DNA from: Bacteroidota bacterium
GTDB lineage: Bacteria > Bacteroidota > Ignavibacteria > Ignavibacteriales > Ignavibacteriaceae
DNA length: 13,039 bases
Assembly: GCA_021796135.1 (NCBI GenBank)
Contig: JAJYOQ010000073.1
Coordinates: forward strand, 1-13,039
Direction: 5' to 3'
Shown here: positions 7,152 through 13,039 of the stretch, piece after piece
How the letters are laid out: the number at the start of each line of letters is the position of its first letter
How positions within the stretch are numbered: the first letter of the stretch is position 1
Made by a program: the position numbers and the translations under genes
Notes under the pieces: generated by a model
The model's input: the letters and a program-made list of their open reading frames with translations, nothing else
Database searches by the model: none
What the model was told of the DNA's origin: nothing

Positions 7152-7157
7152 AGGAGG
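7152..7157 (+). promoter_or_regulatory. Shine-Dalgarno AGGAGG that fixes the TTG start at 7167
   Basis: A consensus AGGAGG lies 9 bases before a TTG codon at 7167-7169. No ATG occurs in the first 30 codons of the frame, and the TTG start yields a complete lipoprotein signal. The pair therefore decides the start. Confidence 0.7.
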
Positions 7158-7166
7158 AAAATATAT

Positions 7167-8336
7167 TTGAAAACGTTACATATTTCAAAAACGAGTATAA
7201 TCCGACAGTATAAATGGGTAATTGTAATTTTATCTTTCCTTTGGGTTGTGTTTGGATGCAATAAGCAAGGAGCTACAAAAAGTAAGTCAACATCATTTGC
7301 TAAAGGATCAAAGGTATTAGTTGCAAAGGAAGTGAGAACATATTCAGATAACAGACCATCGGCGAAATATCGTTTGGAAGCAATTGACCAAGGAGTGGTT
7401 TACAGACATGGAGATGGTCCTGATAGTTGTGATTATTTAGGAGCGCGTGATATATGGGTTTGGAAATACGGGGATACTTATTACATGCATTATGATGGAG
7501 CGGGACCAAAAGGCTGGCTTGCGTGTTTGGCAGTAAGTAAGGATTTGGTGAACTGGTCGGCAAAAGGTCCTGTTTTGCAATTTGGTAAACCAGGGAGTAA
7601 TGATTGTGCTTCTGCTTCATATGGGACAGTTTATTTTGATGGTACTAAGTGGCATATGTTCTATTTGGGCACCCCACATACTACACCAGCACCGGACTAT
7701 ATCCCGGCATTTCCTTATTTGACGATGGAGGCGGAAGGTACATCGCCTACAGGTCCATGGATCAAACATTACAATATTACTCCGTTTAAACCTAAAGCCG
7801 GCACCTATTATTCAGCAACTACCAGCCCGGGTTATATAGTAAAGCACGATGGTCAATATCTTATGTTTTTTTCAGCCTCTACAAGCTTTCCAAAGATTTT
7901 ACGTACATTAAGCATTGCCCGTACCGGCGATCTTGAAGGTCAATGGAAAATAGACGTGAAGCCGATTGTACCACCGGAAGAACAGGTGGAGAATTCTTCA
8001 TTGTACTTTGAGAAAGCCAATAACACATATTTTCTTTTTACGAATCATGTCGGTATAAAGGATGGACTTGAATATACGGATGCTATTTGGGTTTATTGGA
8101 GTAAAGACATAAACAAATGGAATCCGGCAAACAAAGCAGTGGTATTAGATCCACAGAATTGTAAATGGTCAAAGCATATTATCGGATTGCCATCCGTGGT
8201 TCAGGTAAGTAATAGACTTGCAATATTTTACGATGGCAATGGTGCCTCTGAAATCCCTCCCGGTGTAAAGAGCCACATGAACCGTGACATTGGTTTAGCT
8301 TGGTTGAATCTGCCTTTAATCCCACCTGATAAGTGA
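7167..8336 (+). CDS. five-bladed beta-propeller glycosidase-like lipoprotein (GH43/GH117/GH130-like fold)
   Basis: This 389-residue protein starts at TTG behind a strong Shine-Dalgarno. A hydrophobic stretch ends in VVFGC, so Cys31 is the probable lipid-anchored residue. The rest shows the repeating blade pattern of furanosidase-type propellers: GARDIWVWKYGDTYYMHYDG, FDGTKWHMFYLGTPH, SPGYIVKHDGQYLMFFS, ENSSLYFEKANNTYFLFT, DAIWVYWSKDI and NRLAIFYDG. D95 in ARDIW sits where clan-F and related enzymes carry the first catalytic Asp, and E275 in VENSSLYFE is a candidate acid. These assignments are by pattern only, and I cannot give a GH family number. A broken copy lies at 2797-3534. The gene follows the TIM-barrel pair and ends 44 bp before the GH78-like gene, suggesting one degradative operon on the cell surface or in the periplasm. 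Confidence 0.78.
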   Translation: MKTLHISKTSIIRQYKWVIVILSFLWVVFGCNKQGATKSKSTSFAKGSKVLVAKEVRTYSDNRPSAKYRLEAIDQGVVYRHGDGPDSCDYLGARDIWVWKYGDTYYMHYDGAGPKGWLACLAVSKDLVNWSAKGPVLQFGKPGSNDCASASYGTVYFDGTKWHMFYLGTPHTTPAPDYIPAFPYLTMEAEGTSPTGPWIKHYNITPFKPKAGTYYSATTSPGYIVKHDGQYLMFFSASTSFPKILRTLSIARTGDLEGQWKIDVKPIVPPEEQVENSSLYFEKANNTYFLFTNHVGIKDGLEYTDAIWVYWSKDINKWNPANKAVVLDPQNCKWSKHIIGLPSVVQVSNRLAIFYDGNGASEIPPGVKSHMNRDIGLAWLNLPLIPPDK

Positions 8337-8380
8337 GAAATTAATATATAAAATTTCAAGCTTTTTAGGGAGCAATCATT

Positions 8381-10921
8381 ATGATATTATGGAGTTGGAA
8401 AAGTAATATGAATTTTTTATTAAAACTTGCTCTTATTTTATTAACGATTGGATTAATTGACAATGAAATATATTGCCAAAGTTTTGGCGGACATTCTCCT
8501 AAAAAGGAACCATACCCATATATCAATTCAAGTAACTTTTCCGGTAGTGTGGTACCGGAATCGCCCGATCCATTGGTGAGATATAGATGGAGTGATCCAA
8601 AATCAGCAGATGGATTAGAAATATATACCCTAAAACCTGTTAAAGTAACAACGGAAAATTCTTCCTCATTTTCCAATCTTAATTCTTTAACATCAGATAG
8701 TCCAAGCGTAACCGTGACAGGAACCGGCTCGATTATGTTTGACTTTGGAGTTGAGAGTGCTGCCTGGTTAGAATTCGACTCTCCGGACCTTGCTGACTCA
8801 GACTCAGTCGAGATGAGCATAAGCGAATACAATGAGCCGGCAGTTGTTAACGCAGGGGCACAAAACCCTGTAAAGACATTGGTACCGGTAAAATATGGCA
8901 ACACTTACCGCCTGGAATTGAATAAAGAACTGTACGAAGGCGTGCGCTTTGGCTGGATTCATGTTAGAAAATTTTCAAAGCCCTGGCATATTACTGGTAT
9001 TAGGTTAGTGTGCCAAATTAAACCTACTAATTACAATGGCAGCTTCTCCTGCAGTGATTCGTTATTAACGCGGATTTGGTACACCGGTGCTTACACTGTT
9101 AAACTGAATCTTGAAAAAGATTATTTTGGAGCTATCCTGATGGAACGAAGTGACCGATTTTCTTGGACAGGCGACGCTTATCCCTCTCAAGCCGCCTCTA
9201 TGGTAGCATTCGGAAATTATAGTTTTGTAAAAAAGAATTTAGGAAATACTTCTAAGCAAGATAACGGAATAGCAAGCTACTCACTTTATTGGGTATTGAG
9301 CCTTATTGACTATTATAACTATACAGGGGATACCGCAACACTTGGGAATTATATAACCAATGCATGCGCAAAGCTCGACACAGCTTATAGTCATTATGGA
9401 ACAAACCCTAATCTTGGGTTCTATGGAGGAGACGAACGATTGGGTTCCTATTTTGAAAATCCCAATTGTAAAGAAGCAGAAAATGCATATAAAATGCTTT
9501 CAATAAGAACATGGCGGGAATTTGCAATAGCTATGAAAGAATATGGGCGAACTGATCTTTATGAAAAGTATAAAAAATATGCAGACGGTAAGATTAATGA
9601 ATTACGACAAAACAGAGACTGGTACAGTTCTTTTGGACTCCATGCGGAAGCCGATGCTGTGAATGCAGGTTTTACAACGACAAAAGAACAGAAAGTACTC
9701 TATGCCAAAGAGTTTTCCGACCGTGTCAATAGAATTTCTTATGCGCCATTTAATGAATATTTTATTATACAAGCTATGGCTAGGATGGGAAAGTTTGATG
9801 ATGCTATTAGCACTATTAGAGATGATTGGGGCGGTCAGATAAAATATGGAGGCACAACTTTTTTTGAGGTATATATACCTTCATGGAACAAGGTACTTGG
9901 TAAAAATGATTCGCCGATCAATGGGCAAAATGGATATACAAGTCTTTGTCATCCATGGAGTGCGGGAGTTACAAAATGGCTTACTGAAGAAACGCTCGGA
10001 ATTAAACCTACGAACCCAGGTTTTTCGACTTATAGCATATTGCCTCATCTAGGAAGAAGTTTAACTAAGGTTGCAGGTAAAGTTCTGACACCACACGGAG
10101 ATATTAGTGCAAGTTTTAATGTAACTACAGGGTCTTGCAGCATAAATGCGCCAATGGGAACACTAGGAATAGTAGGTATTCCAAAAGTGAAAAAGGAAAT
10201 CGAGAGTATTAATGTAAATGGAAGGCTTGTTTGGCAAGATCATAAATATAGTAAGATAAAAAATATTGCAAAGGCTTATGAAGACAACGAGTTTGTATAT
10301 TTTTCCGGTGTACAACCGGGTAAATATAATTTTTCTGTTTCATATAGTGGAGCTACTCCGGTTTATAAAAAACTTCCATGGAGATATGCAGCGACCTTTG
10401 TAAAAGAAGATTCAGTAACCAGCGGAAATTGGGGTGGAATTTACGGCGCTGCCGGTTATATCCTATGCAATTACATTGATTCAACAAACGATCTTAGAAG
10501 ATTACCGTCTTATGTAGGTTCTGTAAGTTACAATAAAAATATCAACTTTCAATGGGCTGAAGGAACTATGGACGAAAGGGCGCCAGCTTCAAGTGCTCAA
10601 AATTATTTTCCCCGGAATATCGGATGTATTCATACTAACAATTATATAGCGTGTGATCAAACGATGACTGTTGATATTAATATTAAAGGCAAGCATACCT
10701 ATCAGATTGCTCTCTATTTTGTTGATTGGAACAAAAGAGGTAGAAGAACTGCTGTGGAAATGTTTGATTTACAAACCAAAAAGTTAATAGTTCCGGTAAA
10801 AATCGTGCAAGACTATTATGGTGGGAAATATCTTGTTTTTAAATATGATAAGTCCGTCCGATTTAGAATTGATCAAGTTCGTGGGTTGAATGCTTCCCTG
10901 AGCGGGATCTTCTTTGATTAA
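8381..10921 (+). CDS. divergent GH78-like alpha-L-rhamnosidase family protein with extra C-terminal beta domain
   Basis: This 846-residue protein has AGGGAG (8367-8372) before the ATG; an ATG 27 bases downstream is the only other plausible start, and both give a signal peptide ending near IYCQS. An N-terminal beta region reaches about residue 210, with GVRFGWIHVRKF typical of the strand before the catalytic domain. The alpha/alpha-barrel spans about 215-560 and includes ERSDRFSWTGDAYPSQ (D258, W262, D265). In standard GH78 this motif is DCPxRExxGWTGD; here the DCP part is lost and Asp replaces the usual acidic Glu. GGTTFFEVY and SLCHPWSAG come later, then a beta-sandwich to about 650. Residues about 668-846 form a separate domain beginning SGNWGGIYGAAGY and ending SLSGIFFD, with ALYFVDWNKRGRR inside, as in domains appended to many secreted enzymes of Planctomycetes, Verrucomicrobia and Bacteroidota. 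Rhamnose specificity is therefore probable but not certain. Confidence 0.8.
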   Translation: MILWSWKSNMNFLLKLALILLTIGLIDNEIYCQSFGGHSPKKEPYPYINSSNFSGSVVPESPDPLVRYRWSDPKSADGLEIYTLKPVKVTTENSSSFSNLNSLTSDSPSVTVTGTGSIMFDFGVESAAWLEFDSPDLADSDSVEMSISEYNEPAVVNAGAQNPVKTLVPVKYGNTYRLELNKELYEGVRFGWIHVRKFSKPWHITGIRLVCQIKPTNYNGSFSCSDSLLTRIWYTGAYTVKLNLEKDYFGAILMERSDRFSWTGDAYPSQAASMVAFGNYSFVKKNLGNTSKQDNGIASYSLYWVLSLIDYYNYTGDTATLGNYITNACAKLDTAYSHYGTNPNLGFYGGDERLGSYFENPNCKEAENAYKMLSIRTWREFAIAMKEYGRTDLYEKYKKYADGKINELRQNRDWYSSFGLHAEADAVNAGFTTTKEQKVLYAKEFSDRVNRISYAPFNEYFIIQAMARMGKFDDAISTIRDDWGGQIKYGGTTFFEVYIPSWNKVLGKNDSPINGQNGYTSLCHPWSAGVTKWLTEETLGIKPTNPGFSTYSILPHLGRSLTKVAGKVLTPHGDISASFNVTTGSCSINAPMGTLGIVGIPKVKKEIESINVNGRLVWQDHKYSKIKNIAKAYEDNEFVYFSGVQPGKYNFSVSYSGATPVYKKLPWRYAATFVKEDSVTSGNWGGIYGAAGYILCNYIDSTNDLRRLPSYVGSVSYNKNINFQWAEGTMDERAPASSAQNYFPRNIGCIHTNNYIACDQTMTVDINIKGKHTYQIALYFVDWNKRGRRTAVEMFDLQTKKLIVPVKIVQDYYGGKYLVFKYDKSVRFRIDQVRGLNASLSGIFFD

Positions 10922-11046
10922 AAAATGATCGTTCTTCAATTCTTAGTAAACAATTGCTGAAATAGTAAAGTTTCTGCAAAATAGCTCCTTTGTCCTTTCA
11001 AAGGATCTGCTGCGGACTTGACTGAGAAATTTTTAATATATGTGAG

Positions 11047-11083
11047 ATTTCTCCCCTCTATCGAAATGATAATAGAGAGAAAT
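11047..11083. terminator. possible hairpin downstream of the GH78-like gene
   Basis: ATTTCTC (11047-11053) and TCTAT (11057-11061) pair with ATAGAGAGAAAT (11072-11083) around a CCC bulge and a 10-base loop, giving 12 base pairs. AT-rich sequence without a clean T run follows, so it is a weak terminator candidate. It could instead be a processing or leader structure for the next gene. Confidence 0.3.
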
Positions 11084-11132
11084 ATTTATTTCGCAGTTAG
11101 TATATTTATATCATTAGGAGTTTTATAATATC

Positions 11133-13039
11133 ATGAAAAATTTATTAAGATTATTTTTATGCGCTTTTCTTTTCTTCCTATTTCCAGCACTTGCAAAAGC
11201 CTCAGAAAATTCTGCACCAAAATTCATGTGGTATCGCGACATACCCAAAGAAGGTAAGGATTATTACGTTGTATTCCGTGGTCAATGGAATCTTACTTCT
11301 GAAAGTGATTGTGAAATTAAGATATTAGGCGCTTCATGGTTTGTAGGTTGGATCGACGGTAAATACTTTTGCGAGGGACCGGCGCGTTTCCCAGCAGATT
11401 ATCCAGAATATCAAACATATAAAATTCATCTTTCCGCAGGTCACCATGTCCTGGCAATACAGGTTCATCAAATTGGTGTAGTAACACGGATTCTTGATAA
11501 CCCGGAACCATTTTTTTATTGTGTCGTGAACAAACAGGGACAAGAAATCCCTGCAAGTTGGAAGTGTGAAAGATTGAAAGGATATGAATCGCAGGTAAGG
11601 CGAATTAACCCTGAACTTGGTTATATAGAATGGTGCGACACACGTCAATTACCTGTCGGTTGGAAGAAAGTTGATTTTGATGATTCAAGATGGAATGAAC
11701 CCGTGATTGTCCCAAGAAAGCTTGGCAAATTGGCGCCGCTTTCTACAGCGAACACTCGTTCAATTGTGCACTTGTTAAAACCAATAGCTTCCGGAGAATT
11801 TGTTAATAAATTTGGTTATGATCAAGACGATCCTGCAGCGCGTTTTTTCCTTTGTAATCTATCTCCAAAAGAAACCCCATCACAAGGCATATGGCGACGT
11901 TACGATTTAGGTCGAGTACGCTTAATGCGTCCAAGATTTGTATTAGACTTACCTGCAGGAGCAATTGTTGAATTTGCCTATAGTGAAGAATTAAGAAACG
12001 GCAGAGTAAGTCCGTGGATAACACTTTCAGCAGGTGAATCATGTAATATGGAACACTATGTTGCTCGCGGCGGAGAGCAAGAATTTTTCCCGCTGACTCC
12101 GAAAGGTGGACGGTTTCTGGAAATTCATATATATGCCCCACCTGAAAAAATACATTTTATAAAAGAGGAAATAGTAGAACGTACTTATTTTGGAAAGCCG
12201 GAAGGTTCTTTCCAAACCGATGATTCACTGTTAAATAAGATATGGTCTGTTGGCGTTAAAACACTCCGTTCCTGTAGTGAAGATGCGCTTATTGACAATC
12301 CGACTAGAGAACGAGGGGAATGGACAGGTGATGTTGTTTCGGTAGGGATGGACATTGCTGATGCTGCATATTCTGATCTGCGATTATTAAGACGTGGTCT
12401 TATTCAATCTGCTGAGTGCGCCCGTTCTGACGGATTGGTAGCCGGTCTTTCTCCCGGCGGGACAGCTTACCTTTCAACTTATGCTGCTCAGTGGGTTACA
12501 GCTTGTATTCATTTTTGGGAATTAACCGGTGATATAAAATTATTGGATAAGTTATTTCCTTACGCTGAAAAAGATATGGAAGCCTTTGAGAAAGAGACGA
12601 CGAGCGAAGGCGTAAAAGACTCTTTAGGATGGGCATTTGTAGATTGGGGTTATGTTAGAAACCCGGGTCCATCCGATATGGGAGTTAATCTCTATTATTT
12701 AGCTGCTCTTCGTGATATGACTCGTTGGTGTGATACAATTGGTAAAAGGGAACTTAGTAATCATTACCAAACATTAGCCAATAATATGAATGCAATTATT
12801 GACAAATATTACATTTCGGAATTTCAAAAGGGCGGAGATGCCTGGAAACGTATAGGTTATCATCGTGCAGTGCTTGGATTGAAACTTGGATTCTTTGATG
12901 GTACTCAAGAGAAGGAGTGTATAGAATATATCAAAGGACATATGCTAAAATGTTTTCCAAATGATACAACGGCACCGCGTCTAAGTGATCCGGAAGTAAA
13001 TAATTCACGACTAATTACACCATACTTTGGACACTATGC
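11133..13039 (+). CDS. GH78 alpha-L-rhamnosidase, canonical type, 3' end beyond window
   Basis: An open frame runs from the ATG at 11133 to the window edge (635 residues seen). AGGAG (11116-11120) lies 12 bases upstream. The signal peptide is about 1-25 (FPALAKA). Residues about 30-340 are beta-sandwich domains, with WRRYDLGRVRLMRPRF and LDLPAGAIVEFAYSEE matching the N-terminal domain that packs against the barrel in GH78. The barrel starts near 355 (SFQTDDSLLNKIWSVG) and carries DNPTRERGEWTGD: D388, E393 as the expected general acid, W397 and D400. Only the Cys of the usual DCP is changed, to Asn. GWAFVDWGY further on fits the conserved D-W segment. The general base, C-terminal domain and stop are outside the window. 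It should hydrolyse terminal alpha-L-rhamnosides with inversion. The gene follows a 211-bp gap, so it may have its own promoter. Confidence 0.88.
   Translation, partial: MKNLLRLFLCAFLFFLFPALAKASENSAPKFMWYRDIPKEGKDYYVVFRGQWNLTSESDCEIKILGASWFVGWIDGKYFCEGPARFPADYPEYQTYKIHLSAGHHVLAIQVHQIGVVTRILDNPEPFFYCVVNKQGQEIPASWKCERLKGYESQVRRINPELGYIEWCDTRQLPVGWKKVDFDDSRWNEPVIVPRKLGKLAPLSTANTRSIVHLLKPIASGEFVNKFGYDQDDPAARFFLCNLSPKETPSQGIWRRYDLGRVRLMRPRFVLDLPAGAIVEFAYSEELRNGRVSPWITLSAGESCNMEHYVARGGEQEFFPLTPKGGRFLEIHIYAPPEKIHFIKEEIVERTYFGKPEGSFQTDDSLLNKIWSVGVKTLRSCSEDALIDNPTRERGEWTGDVVSVGMDIADAAYSDLRLLRRGLIQSAECARSDGLVAGLSPGGTAYLSTYAAQWVTACIHFWELTGDIKLLDKLFPYAEKDMEAFEKETTSEGVKDSLGWAFVDWGYVRNPGPSDMGVNLYYLAALRDMTRWCDTIGKRELSNHYQTLANNMNAIIDKYYISEFQKGGDAWKRIGYHRAVLGLKLGFFDGTQEKECIEYIKGHMLKCFPNDTTAPRLSDPEVNNSRLITPYFGHY

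Noticed and set aside
10992..11008. Short palindrome TCCTTTCAAAGGA downstream of the GH78-like gene.
   Set aside because: The arms are 6 bp with a 1-base loop and no T run follows, so it cannot form a stable terminator hairpin.
1..13039. CRISPR array, tRNA, rRNA, or a defence or phage system.
   Set aside because: No regularly spaced short repeats, no cloverleaf or rRNA-like sequence and no defence or phage protein motifs were found on either strand.

Overview
The window is an AT-rich stretch with every gene on the + strand. It encodes secreted or lipid-anchored carbohydrate-active enzymes, and a run of broken gene copies lies between two blocks of intact ones. The enzyme mix (DUF1680/GH127, GH78 alpha-L-rhamnosidases, a beta-propeller hydrolase-like lipoprotein, TIM-barrel hydrolase-like proteins), the lipoprotein signals and the composition suggest an anaerobic or gut/sediment-type Bacteroidota or a close relative. 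That is inference: no rRNA, tRNA, SusC/SusD pair, regulator or other taxonomic marker is present.

Layout. (1) 1-132: C-terminal tail of an alpha-L-rhamnosidase that starts outside the window. (2) 157-2334: intact secreted GH127-type beta-L-arabinofuranosidase with a C-terminal InlB-like repeat domain; hand counts suggest a higher GC content than its neighbours. (3) 2335-4251: a gene graveyard with four adjacent remnants: a rhamnosidase C-terminus (89% identical to the tail at 1-102), a propeller gene lacking its first third and carrying a 47-bp frameshifting deletion, a 311-bp internal slice of a TIM-barrel gene (about 97% identical to the intact gene downstream), and a C-terminal piece resembling a nucleoside hydrolase. 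(4) 4302-8336: two paralogous TIM-barrel proteins and one propeller lipoprotein, all intact. (5) 8381-10921: a divergent GH78-like protein with an extra C-terminal beta domain. (6) 11133 to the end: a second, more canonical GH78 rhamnosidase that runs off the window.

Working together (inference): the rhamnosidases would remove terminal alpha-L-rhamnose and the GH127 enzyme beta-L-arabinofuranose (or a related sugar) from a branched plant polymer such as pectin or arabinogalactan, or from a rhamnosylated glycoside. The propeller and TIM-barrel proteins would attack other linkages of the same substrate. Short gaps of 44-50 bp between 4252 and 5707 and between 8336 and 8381 suggest co-transcription; the 196-bp and 211-bp gaps before 7167 and 11133 may hold control signals. 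The propeller and TIM-barrel genes occur side by side twice, once intact and once broken, which points to segmental duplication followed by decay.

I found no CRISPR array, transposase, tRNA, rRNA or defence-type system. The most unusual content is the set of gene copies at different stages of decay, the TIM-barrel pair without a visible catalytic nucleophile, and the GH78-like protein with an altered catalytic motif.
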